Positions 7,685 to 13,835 are shown, counted from the stretch's first letter. The stretch: 14,606 nucleotides of DNA from JALZAA01 sp035938395 (GCA_035938395.1 DASZGY010000083.1:1-14606); one strand, 5' to 3'. The notes: generated by a model from the sequence alone, not told the origin. Numbers and translations are program-made.

Positions 7685-8881
7685 ATGCCGAGAACGGGGA
7701 CGCACGAGCTCGCCGAGCGCATTGCGGAGCGCATCCGGCGCGAGGGGCCGATCCCGTTCGACCGCTTCGTCGACCTCGCCCTGTACGACGAGGCGGGTGG
7801 GTTCTTCGCCCGCGGCGGCGGCGCGGGCCGGGCGGGGCGCGACTTCGTCACGAGCCCCGAGGTGGGCGTGTTGTTCGGCGCCTTGGTGGCGCGCTCCCTC
7901 GACGGGGCGTGGTCGGAGCTCTCGCGGCCCGACCCGTTCGTGGTCGTGGACGCCGGCGCCGGAGGCGGGCGCCTGGCCTCCGACGTGCTGCGGGCCGAGC
8001 CGGAATGCGCGCGAGCGTTGCGGTACGTGCTCGTCGAGCGGTCGGCGGCGCTGCGAGCCGCGCAGCGCGAGCTCCTCACGCTCGAGCCCGCCGACCGGGC
8101 GTTCGGTCCCGCGGAGCCGATCGAGGGCGACGCCGAGGCCGAGGAGGCGCCGCGCCCGGTCGCGGGCGTGGGCCCCATCGTCACCGCGCTGCCCGAGTTT
8201 CCTGCGCTGGAGATCGAGGCGGGCGTCGTGGTGGCGAACGAGCTGCTCGACAACCTGCCGTTCCGGGTCGTCGAGCGCGCCGGTGACACCTGGCTCGAGG
8301 TGAGAGTCGGGCTCGGAGAGACCGGCTTCGTCGAGGTGGCGGTGCCCGCGGCGTCCGAGGTCGTCGTCGCCGCCGACGAGATCGCGGCCGGCGTCGCCGT
8401 TCCAACCGGAGCGCGGCTTCCGGTGCCCACCGCCTCCGCCGACTGGCTCGCCGAGTGCGGATATGTGCTGCGGCGCGGGTACCTCGTCGTCATCGATTAC
8501 GCGGCTGACGCCGGGTCGCTCGTGACGCTCCGTCAGGACGAATGGCTTCGCACGTACCGAGAGCACCAACGCGGGGAGGCGCCACTCGCCGCGCCCGGCG
8601 CGCAGGACATCACGTGCACGATTCCGGTGGAGCATCTCATCGCCTGCGCCCGGCGCGCCGGCTTCCGGCTCGTCGAGCACATCCGCCAGGCGGATTGGCT
8701 GGCCGCGCTCGGCATCGACGAGCTCGTCGAGGACGCCCGCGGCGTCTGGCGCGAGCGCGCCGCCGTCGGCGACCTGGATGCGATGGCCGCCCGCAGCCGC
8801 GTGAGCGAGGCCGCCGCCCTCACCGACCTGTCCGGCCTCGGCGCGCACCACGTGTTCGTGTTCGCCAGGGGCGTCCGCTAG
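7685..8881 (+). CDS. COG1565 / MidA / NDUFAF7-type SAM-dependent methyltransferase
   Basis: The 398-residue product belongs to the class I methyltransferase family COG1565. Family landmarks appear in order: GPIPFDRFVDLALYDEAGGFF near residues 20-40, RDFVTSPEVG with T56-S57-P58-E59, the SAM-binding loop DAGAGGGRL at 89-97, VVANELLDNLP at 182-192, then VIDYAADAG and GAQDITCTIPVEHL. Eukaryotic NDUFAF7/MidA dimethylates an arginine of NDUFS2, the counterpart of NuoD, during complex I assembly. The position right after nuoN suggests the same kind of role here. That role is inferred; the target arginine lies in the part of nuoD outside the window. Length is normal for the family. It has its own probable promoter but could also be reached by nuo read-through. 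Confidence 0.88.
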   Translation: MPRTGTHELAERIAERIRREGPIPFDRFVDLALYDEAGGFFARGGGAGRAGRDFVTSPEVGVLFGALVARSLDGAWSELSRPDPFVVVDAGAGGGRLASDVLRAEPECARALRYVLVERSAALRAAQRELLTLEPADRAFGPAEPIEGDAEAEEAPRPVAGVGPIVTALPEFPALEIEAGVVVANELLDNLPFRVVERAGDTWLEVRVGLGETGFVEVAVPAASEVVVAADEIAAGVAVPTGARLPVPTASADWLAECGYVLRRGYLVVIDYAADAGSLVTLRQDEWLRTYREHQRGEAPLAAPGAQDITCTIPVEHLIACARRAGFRLVEHIRQADWLAALGIDELVEDARGVWRERAAVGDLDAMAARSRVSEAAALTDLSGLGAHHVFVFARGVR

Positions 8882-8885
8882 GTCG

Positions 8886-8927
8886 TCAGCCGGCGCGCGG
8901 CGGGGGGAGTGCCGCGCGCCGGCCTGA
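8886..8927. terminator. Strong bidirectional GC hairpin between convergent genes
   Basis: Arms at 8886-8901 and 8911-8927 pair over 16 bases with a single bulged G. The core of 13 bases (8889-8901 with 8911-8923) is perfect, and the loop is 9 nt. It begins 5 nt after the methyltransferase stop and ends 5 nt before the stop of the opposing VOC gene. No T-tract follows on either strand, as is common for terminators in high-G+C Actinomycetota. It should end transcription from both sides. Confidence 0.75.
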
Positions 8928-8932
8928 GCCGA

Positions 8933-9286
8933 TCAGCTGGGTTCCTGGAGGATGCCGATGCGATGACCCTCCGGGTCCTGGACCATCGCGATGGTCGGCC
9001 CGTCCGGGGTCGTGGGCGTCGGCGGCTGCACGACCTTGGCCCCGAGCTTCTCGGCCTGCCGCAGCCGGGCCTCGAGGTCGGGCACCTGCACGTAGAACGA
9101 CACGTACTCCGCGTCCCCACCGGCGAAGATCCCGCCCGGGACCCCGCCCTCGCCCCCGGTCTCGACCATGCCGTAGCCGATCGGGTTGTCGGCGTCGACC
9201 TTCCAGTGAAAGAGCTCGGTGTAGAACTTCGAAAGGGTGTCGAAGTCGCGGCCCGCGACCTCGAACCACACCACGGGCGCGCCCAT
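8933..9286 (-). CDS. VOC family (glyoxalase/bleomycin resistance fold) protein
   Basis: The 117-residue product is a single vicinal-oxygen-chelate unit built of two beta-alpha-beta-beta-beta repeats. The first has VVWFEVAGRDFDTLSKFYTELFHWKV and GYGMVETGGEGGVPGGIF; the second has YVSFYVQVPDLEARLRQAEKLGAKVV and ends in DPEGHRIGILQ. Such proteins bind small molecules or metals, and specific activities vary widely, so no substrate is assigned. Where many relatives have a His metal ligand in the first strand (VVHFE), this one has W7, so a complete metal site is doubtful. ATG at 9284-9286 follows AGGAG about 8 nt upstream on the minus strand. It converges on the methyltransferase gene and diverges from acs. 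I saw no clear -10 box for it. Confidence 0.85.
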   Translation of the reverse strand: MGAPVVWFEVAGRDFDTLSKFYTELFHWKVDADNPIGYGMVETGGEGGVPGGIFAGGDAEYVSFYVQVPDLEARLRQAEKLGAKVVQPPTPTTPDGPTIAMVQDPEGHRIGILQEPS

Positions 9287-9406
9287 GAAGGTTCTCCTCT
9301 CTCGTCGGTCTGTGTGTTGATTGCGCTGGCACGGACAGGCTGACGGGAGGGGGCGACAACCCTCTGTCGGGGTTTTCCGGCGCCGTGGTGTGACCCGTGT
9401 CGCAGA

Positions 9407-9412
9407 TAGCCT
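9407..9412 (+). promoter_or_regulatory. Candidate -10 box for acs
   Basis: TAGCCT fits TANNNT and would place the start of transcription near 9419, giving a leader of roughly 25 nt that contains the purine-rich site before acs. No convincing -35 box is seen at the usual distance. Upstream, at 9354-9374, two short overlapping inverted repeats (CGACA/TGTCG and AACCC/GGGTT) could be an operator or chance. The divergent gap 9287-9444 otherwise holds nothing I can identify. Confidence 0.35.
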
Positions 9413-9444
9413 GACCCCGGGCAGCCAGCGACGAAGGGGGAGCG

Positions 9445-11412
9445 ATGCCGGAAGCCACGATCGAGGCCCTGCTCGCCGAAGGTCGCACGTTCCCGCCCCC
9501 GCCCGAGTTCAAGAAGACGGCCCGCATCGTCGACGCCGAGATCTACGACGAGGCGGAGCGCGACTTCGAAGGCTTCTGGGCCCGACAGGCCGCCGATCTC
9601 CTCGACTGGAACGAGGAGTGGCACACGATCCTCGAGTGGGACCTGCCGTTCGCGAAATGGTTCGTCGGCGGCACGCTCAACGTCAGCTTCAACTGCCTCG
9701 ACCGGCACGTCGCCGCCGGTCACGGCGATCAAGTCGCGTACCACTGGGAAGGCGAGCCCGGCGACACGCGCGCGATCACGTACGCGCAGCTCCTCGAGGA
9801 GGTGCAGCGGACCGCGAACGCGCTCACATCACTCGGCATCCGGAAGGGCGACCGCGTCAACATCTACCTGGGCATGGTTCCCGAGCTGCCGATCGCGATG
9901 CTGGCGTGCGCGCGCATCGGCGCCCCCCACTCGGTGGTGTTCGGAGGCTTCTCGGCCGAAGCGCTCCGTGACCGCATCAACGACGCCGAGGCCCGGCTCC
10001 TCATCACGGCCGACGGCGCCTGGCGGCGCGGGCAGGTGGTTCCCCTGAAGGAGAGCGCCGACACCGCCATGGCCGAGACTCCGTCGATCGAGCGTTGCCT
10101 CGTCGTGCGGCGCACCGGACAGGACATCGCCATGCAGGACGGGCGCGACGTCTGGTGGGACGACTTGGTCCCCGGTCAGGCCGCCGAGTGCCCCGCCGAG
10201 CCGATGGACTCGGAGGATCTTCTCTATCTCCTCTATACGAGCGGCACGACGGCGAAGCCCAAGGGGATCATGCACACGACCGGCGGCTACCTGACGCAGG
10301 TCGCGTGGACCCACCAGAACGTCTTCGACATCAAGCCCGACACCGACGTGTACTGGTGCGCGGCCGACGTCGGCTGGGTGACCGGGCACTCGTACATCGT
10401 CTACGGGCCGCTCGCCAACCGCACGACCAGCGTCATGTACGAGGGAACGCCCGACTTCCCCGACAAGGACCGGCTGTGGTCGATCGTCGAGCAGTACGGC
10501 GTGACGATCCTCTACACCGCGCCCACCGCAATCCGCAGCTTCATGAAGTGGGGCACCGAGTTCCCCGACAAGCACGACATGTCGTCGCTGCGGCTGCTCG
10601 GCACGGTGGGCGAGCCCATCAACCCGGAGGCGTGGGTCTGGTACTGGCAGCACATCGGCGGCGGCCGGTGCCCGGTGGTCGACACGTGGTGGCAGACCGA
10701 GACGGGCGCGATCCTCATCAGCCCGCTGCCCGGCGCCACGACGCTGAAGCCCGGCAGCGCCACCTTCCCGCTTCCCGCTGTCGGCGCCGACGTCGTCGAC
10801 GACCGGGGCAGCCCTGTGCCGATCCCCGGGGGCGGTTACCTCGTGCTCACGCGGCCGTGGCCGTCGATGCTGCGCGGCATCTGGGGCGACCCGGAGCGCT
10901 ACCGCGACACGTACTGGAGCCGGTTCGAGGGGAAGTACTTCGCCGGCGACGGCGCCAAGCGCGACGAAGAGGGCTATTACTGGCTCCTCGGCCGCGTCGA
11001 CGACGTGATGCTCGTCAGCGGCCACAACATCTCGACGGCCGAGGTCGAGCACGCGCTGGTCGGGAACGCCAAGGTCGCCGAGGCGGCCGTGATCGGCCGC
11101 CGCGACCCGACCACCGGCCAGTCGATCAGCGCGTTCGTGATCCTTCGCGCCGGCAACGAGCCGAGCGACGAGCTCGCGGCCCAACTCCGCCAGCACGTTG
11201 CGAACACGATCGGGCCGATCGCCAGGCCCAAGACGGTGCTGTTCACCGAGGAGCTGCCGAAGACCCGCTCGGGCAAGATCATGCGGCGGCTCCTCCGCAA
11301 CGTCGCCGAGGACGAGCAGCTCGGCGACACGACCACGCTCGCCGATCCGAGCGTCGTGGAGGGGATCAAGGACCGCTACCTCTCGACCCAGGGCGCCGGC
11401 GACGAGGAGTGA
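9445..11412 (+). CDS. acs: Acetyl-CoA synthetase (AMP-forming)
   Basis: This cytoplasmic enzyme activates acetate with ATP to acetyl-AMP and then to acetyl-CoA. The 655-residue product has the normal length and all landmarks: the N-terminal ACAS domain (FEGFWARQAADLLDW), the phosphate loop YTSGTTAKPKG with T265-K273, WWQTETG at 415-421 with W416 closing the acetate pocket, the domain hinge near GRVDDVM, and RSGKIMRR near the C-terminus. K611 in that motif is the catalytic lysine that other bacteria acetylate to switch the enzyme off. N528 in SGHNISTAEVE replaces the Arg of the enterobacterial enzyme (R526); I recall the same Asn in Streptomyces. ATG at 9445 follows AAGGGGGAG at 9434-9442. The downstream gene overlaps its stop by 4 nt. 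Confidence 0.96.
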   Translation: MPEATIEALLAEGRTFPPPPEFKKTARIVDAEIYDEAERDFEGFWARQAADLLDWNEEWHTILEWDLPFAKWFVGGTLNVSFNCLDRHVAAGHGDQVAYHWEGEPGDTRAITYAQLLEEVQRTANALTSLGIRKGDRVNIYLGMVPELPIAMLACARIGAPHSVVFGGFSAEALRDRINDAEARLLITADGAWRRGQVVPLKESADTAMAETPSIERCLVVRRTGQDIAMQDGRDVWWDDLVPGQAAECPAEPMDSEDLLYLLYTSGTTAKPKGIMHTTGGYLTQVAWTHQNVFDIKPDTDVYWCAADVGWVTGHSYIVYGPLANRTTSVMYEGTPDFPDKDRLWSIVEQYGVTILYTAPTAIRSFMKWGTEFPDKHDMSSLRLLGTVGEPINPEAWVWYWQHIGGGRCPVVDTWWQTETGAILISPLPGATTLKPGSATFPLPAVGADVVDDRGSPVPIPGGGYLVLTRPWPSMLRGIWGDPERYRDTYWSRFEGKYFAGDGAKRDEEGYYWLLGRVDDVMLVSGHNISTAEVEHALVGNAKVAEAAVIGRRDPTTGQSISAFVILRAGNEPSDELAAQLRQHVANTIGPIARPKTVLFTEELPKTRSGKIMRRLLRNVAEDEQLGDTTTLADPSVVEGIKDRYLSTQGAGDEE

Positions 11413-11900
11413 GCCGCCCGTATCCCGAGCACTGGTCCTGGCGCGACGGACCGGTGGAGCCAGGCCCGGCCGTAGTCATCGACCTCGACGGCGTGCTCTC
11501 CGACGCCGCCAGCCGCCAGCACTACCTCGAGGCGCCGGACCGGGACTGGCGCGCGTTCTTCGACGCCTGTGGTGACGATCCCGTCATCGAGGAGGTCAAG
11601 GTCCTCCTCGACCTGCTCGACGCGTCACTGGCGATCGTGCTGCTCACGGCGCGACCGGAGCGGGTGCACCTCCTGACCGAGGCGTGGCTCCACCGCTACA
11701 AGATCCGCTGGGACGTGCTCGTGATGCGGCCGTGGGGCGACTTCGAGGTCTCGCGTGACTTCAAGCGGCTGTCGGTCGAGGAGTTCCGCCGGTACGGATT
11801 CGACCTCCGCCTCGCGATCGAGGACGACCGTCGCAACGTCGAGATGTTCCGGGCCGAAGGCATCCCCTGCATCTACTTCCACTCCGGCTACTACGACTGA
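11409..11900 (+). CDS. Small HAD superfamily phosphatase, PNKP-like
   Basis: The 163-residue product shows the four HAD motifs: I, VVIDLDGVLSD, with nucleophile D25 and acid D27; II, LLTARP, with T80; III, probably K119 in SRDFKRLS; IV, AIEDDRRN, with D139 and D140. It is too short for a large cap domain and most resembles the phosphatase domain of polynucleotide kinase/phosphatase-like proteins. No kinase or ligase domain is attached, so the substrate is unknown. The GTG at 11409 overlaps the acs stop as GTGA and has no proper ribosome binding site, so it is probably translated by coupling to acs. A later GTG at 11454 would still keep motif I, so the exact start is not certain. Being co-expressed with acs does not by itself prove a link to acetate metabolism. 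Confidence 0.82.
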   Translation: MSRPYPEHWSWRDGPVEPGPAVVIDLDGVLSDAASRQHYLEAPDRDWRAFFDACGDDPVIEEVKVLLDLLDASLAIVLLTARPERVHLLTEAWLHRYKIRWDVLVMRPWGDFEVSRDFKRLSVEEFRRYGFDLRLAIEDDRRNVEMFRAEGIPCIYFHSGYYD

Positions 11901-11911
11901 CGCCGCGACGG

Positions 11912-11952
11912 CGGCTTTGCCGACCGGCGTCGCAAAGCCGGAGTTTGCGACG
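11912..11952. repeat. Two overlapping, mutually exclusive hairpins after the HAD gene
   Basis: Segment 1, CGGCTTTGC (11912-11920), pairs perfectly with GCAAAGCCG (11932-11940). Segment 2, CGTCGCAAA (11928-11936), pairs perfectly with TTTGCGACG (11944-11952). Both stems are 9 bp and share GCAAA at 11932-11936, so only one can form at a time. The first starts 11 nt after the HAD stop and could act as a terminator for acs-HAD, the second as an anti-terminator. There is no T-tract. The region also overlaps the start of a decayed transporter gene, so the repeats may be debris and not a working switch. Confidence 0.55.
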
Positions 11953-12193
11953 TACACGACCCTCGACGCCGCCGGCGCCCGCCGCTCCAGCGGGCTCGGC
12001 GACGGGATCGCGATCGTGGTCGGCGGGGTGTGCTCGACGCTCGCCTACTCGATGGTGCTGGCGGCGGCCCGGCTGGCGCCCGTCGGCTACGTCGCGTCGC
12101 TGCGCGAGTCCTCGGTGATCCTCGGGGCGGGGGCCGGGTGGTTCCTTCACGAGCGGCTGGGCCGGGCTCGTCCTCCTGATCGGCTGGCAGTAG
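11944..12193 (+). pseudogene. Remnant of an EamA/DMT-type drug/metabolite transporter
   Basis: No intact gene occupies 11901-12280. One frame from 11944 reads FATYTTLDAAGARRSS, similar to the start of the second EamA repeat. It then passes without a membrane helix into GIAIVVGGVCSTLAYSMVLAAARLAPVGYVASLRESS and GAGAGWFLHERLG, which is the well-known late part of DMT transporters (x-x-APV-x-YV-x-x-LRE-x-S...ERLG). After ERLG the expected last helix appears in another frame as GLVLLIGWQ, with a stop at 12191-12193. The picture is loss of the N-terminal half, an internal deletion after RRSS, and a frame-shifting deletion after ERLG. The late block is persuasive; the assignment of the first block is weaker. 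No start codon or ribosome binding site serves it. Confidence 0.65.
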
Positions 12194-12202
12194 CCGCGGT
12201 CG

Positions 12203-12228
12203 GGAACACTCGAGGAGCTCATACGATC
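12203..12228 (+). promoter_or_regulatory. Candidate stress-type (ECF sigma) promoter for htpX
   Basis: GGAAC at 12203-12207 (within GGGAAC) is followed after 16 nt by CGATC at 12224-12228. This resembles extracytoplasmic-function sigma promoters, which have a GGAAC -35 box and a CGT-like -10 box. The overlapping TACGAT at 12222-12227 also fits the housekeeping TANNNT -10 pattern, without a good -35 box. Transcription would start near 12235, about 45 nt before htpX. No CIRCE element is present. In Mycobacterium tuberculosis htpX is, from memory, part of the SigE stress regulon, which fits but does not prove this assignment. Confidence 0.4.
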
Positions 12229-12234
12229 CGGGGG

Positions 12235-12258
12235 AACGCCGCACCCAGTCCCGGCGTT
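12235..12258 (+). repeat. Hairpin in the htpX 5' leader
   Basis: AACGCCG at 12235-12241 and CGGCGTT at 12252-12258 form a perfect 7-bp stem with a 10-nt loop. It would sit at the very 5' end of the predicted htpX transcript and end 9 nt before the ribosome binding site. It may stabilise the 5' end of the mRNA or tune translation. It leaves the AGAGGTGAT site free. Confidence 0.4.
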
Positions 12259-12280
12259 GCAAAACAAGAGGTGATGTGAG

Positions 12281-13147
12281 ATGCGAAGCGCATTCACGAA
12301 CACGCTCAAGACCACCATCCTCCTGGCCTTCCTGGGCGCGCTGTTCATCGGCATCGGCGGCATCTTCGGCACCGGCGGCCTCATCATCGGGTTGGTGCTC
12401 GGCCTGGTCATCGTCGGCGGGTCGTACTGGTTCAGCGACAAGATCGCCATCGCCGCGGCCCGGGCGAAGCCCGTCAGCCGTGAGGAGGCTCCCCGCCTGT
12501 ACGCGATCGTCGAGGAGCTGGCCCAGAAAGACGGGATCCCGACGCCGCGGATCTACATCTCGCCCGAGCCGCAGCCAAACGCATTCGCCACCGGACGCGG
12601 CCCGAAGCACGCGGTCGTGGCCGTCACGCAGGGCATCCTCGGGGTGCTCGACGACGACGAGCTGCGCGGTGTGCTCGCTCACGAGATGTCGCACGTCCGC
12701 AACCGCGACATCCTGATCGGATCGGTCGCGGCCGCGATCGCGCTCGGGATCACTCTCGTCGCCCGCCTCGCGATGTTCGGCGCCATCTTCGGCGGCGGTG
12801 ACAACGAAGGCGGCGGCAACATCTTCGGCCTGCTCGCGTTGGCGATCCTCGCCCCGCTGGCGGCGGGGCTGCTGCAGCTGGCGCTGACCCGCTCCCGCGA
12901 GTACCAGGCCGACGCATCGGGTGCGCATCTGATCGGCGAAGGCGAGCCCCTGGCCCGTGCCCTCCAGAAGATCGAGGCGGCGGCCAAGCGGACACCGATG
13001 GACGTGAACCCGGCCGAGGCCACCGCGTACATCATCAACCCCCTCACCGGGCGCCAGGTGAACTTCGCCCGGCTCTTCTCGACCCACCCGCCCACCGAGG
13101 AGCGCATCGCCCGGCTCCGCAGCTTCGACCGCACCCAAGCCATCTGA
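12281..13147 (+). CDS. htpX: Membrane zinc metalloprotease HtpX (peptidase family M48)
   Basis: HtpX is an inner-membrane protease that degrades damaged membrane proteins, with its active site facing the cytoplasm. The 288-residue product has normal length. Two N-terminal membrane helices (about residues 10-50) precede the zinc site HEMSH at 134-138 (H134, E135, H138). Two further helices lie at about 143-167 and 180-205. The third zinc ligand E207 lies in SREYQADASGAHL, as in other M48 proteases. The C-terminal STHPPTEERIARL is also typical. ATG at 12281 follows AGAGGTGAT at 12268-12276, a near-perfect ribosome binding site. The gene is alone on its strand, follows a decayed transporter, and converges on yajQ. 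All catalytic residues are present. Confidence 0.95.
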   Translation: MRSAFTNTLKTTILLAFLGALFIGIGGIFGTGGLIIGLVLGLVIVGGSYWFSDKIAIAAARAKPVSREEAPRLYAIVEELAQKDGIPTPRIYISPEPQPNAFATGRGPKHAVVAVTQGILGVLDDDELRGVLAHEMSHVRNRDILIGSVAAAIALGITLVARLAMFGAIFGGGDNEGGGNIFGLLALAILAPLAAGLLQLALTRSREYQADASGAHLIGEGEPLARALQKIEAAAKRTPMDVNPAEATAYIINPLTGRQVNFARLFSTHPPTEERIARLRSFDRTQAI

Positions 13148-13171
13148 TCCGACTTCCCACCCGCACCACGG

Positions 13172-13204
13172 ACGGCCGGCTCTGCCCAACCCGGAGCCGG
13201 CCGT
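13172..13204. terminator. Bidirectional hairpin between htpX and yajQ
   Basis: ACGGCCGGCTC (13172-13182) pairs perfectly over 11 bp with GAGCCGGCCGT (13194-13204); a T-G and a G-C pair can extend it inward, leaving a 7-nt loop. It begins 24 nt after the htpX stop and ends 15 nt before the opposing yajQ stop. It lacks a T-tract on either side, as expected for GC-rich terminators of this group. Confidence 0.72.
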
Positions 13205-13219
13205 TCCGTTCGCGTGGAG

Positions 13220-13708
13220 CTAGTCGCGGAAGTTCGTGAACTGGAGGGGGATGCCGAAGTCGGTCTCGCGGAGCTTCGCGATGGCGGTTTGGAGGTCGTC
13301 CTTCTTCTTGCCGCTCACGCGTAGTTGTTGCCCCTGTACCTGGTGGGAGACGCCCTTGAGGCCGAGGCCCTTGATGAACTTGCCGATCTCGCGGGCCTTC
13401 ACGTCGGAGATGCCGACGTTCAGAGTCGCTGTTTGGCGCACGGTTCCCTTGGCCGCGTCCTCGACCTTCCCGTAAGCGAGCGCCTTCAACGACACCTTGC
13501 GGCGCACGAGCTTCTCCTCGAGCACCTGCGTGAGCGCGCGCAGGCGCTCCTCGCTCGCGGTGTGCAACTCGATCGATGTGTCGCCGAGGTCGATGGAGCT
13601 GTGGGTGTCCTTGAAGTCGTAGCGGTTCGCGATCTCGCGGCGGGCCTGGTCCACCGCGTTGCGGACCTCTTGCTGGTCGACCTCGGACACGACGTCGAAC
13701 GTCGGCAT
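13220..13708 (-). CDS. yajQ: YajQ family nucleotide-binding protein
   Basis: The 162-residue product matches the YajQ/UPF0234 family over its full length. It opens with the signature MPTFDVVSEVDQQEVRNAVDQ and REIANRYDFKD. A second half follows with KALAYGKVEDAAKGTVRQ, ISDVKAREIGKFIKGLGLKGVSHQ and the ending LQFTNFRD. Members are small cytoplasmic proteins of two RNA-binding-like folds that bind nucleotides. A Xanthomonas member binds cyclic di-GMP, but whether this one does is unknown. ATG at 13708 follows GGAG about 6 nt upstream on the minus strand. It diverges from tRNA-Tyr with only 46 nt between them, and a -10 box appears to be shared between the two strands. Confidence 0.94.
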   Translation of the reverse strand: MPTFDVVSEVDQQEVRNAVDQARREIANRYDFKDTHSSIDLGDTSIELHTASEERLRALTQVLEEKLVRRKVSLKALAYGKVEDAAKGTVRQTATLNVGISDVKAREIGKFIKGLGLKGVSHQVQGQQLRVSGKKKDDLQTAIAKLRETDFGIPLQFTNFRD

Positions 13709-13739
13709 GTGACTCCAGAGGGCAGTTTGGCGCGGCTGG

Positions 13740-13746
13740 TATCGTA
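13740..13746. promoter_or_regulatory. Shared two-way -10 box for tRNA-Tyr (+) and yajQ (-)
   Basis: The 7 bases TATCGTA read TATCGT on plus (13740-13745) and TACGAT on minus (13746-13741). Both fit TANNNT. On plus, the box ends 9 nt before the mature tRNA-Tyr. On minus, transcription would start near 13734, leaving about a 26-nt leader with GGAG before yajQ. It is the only such box in the 46-nt gap. No good -35 box is seen on either side, so activity is predicted from position and symmetry only. Confidence 0.45.
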
Positions 13747-13754
13747 CGCGCCCC

Positions 13755-13835
13755 GGGTCGGTACCCGAGTGGCCAAAGGGGGCAGTCTGTAAAACTGCTG
13801 CGAAAGCTACGCTGGTTCGAATCCAGCCCGGCCCA
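13755..13835 (+). tRNA. tRNA-Tyr (anticodon GTA)
   Basis: The acceptor GGGTCGG (13755-13761) pairs with CCGGCCC (13828-13834), with one T-G pair, and the discriminator base is A13835. The anticodon stem GCAGT/ACTGC encloses CTGTAAA, giving anticodon GTA at 13789-13791. The variable region contains a long arm, as expected for a class II tRNA-Tyr. The T arm is GCTGG-TTCGAAT-CCAGC at 13811-13827. CCA is not encoded; CTC follows. Confidence 0.95.

Noticed and set aside
9354..9374. Overlapping short inverted repeats in the VOC-acs gap as a regulatory switch
   Set aside because: The stems are only 5 bp and overlap by chance-like sequence. They are too weak to claim more than a possible operator.
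9829..11900. Long open frames on both strands overlapping acs (minus 9829-11196; plus frame from 10095)
   Set aside because: The minus frame is low-complexity antisense. The plus frame is only the upstream extension of the HAD gene's frame through acs; HAD similarity begins after 11409.
12181..12280. A CIRCE/HrcA operator before htpX
   Set aside because: The only perfect repeat here is the 7-bp AACGCCG/CGGCGTT pair, which has neither the length nor the sequence of CIRCE.
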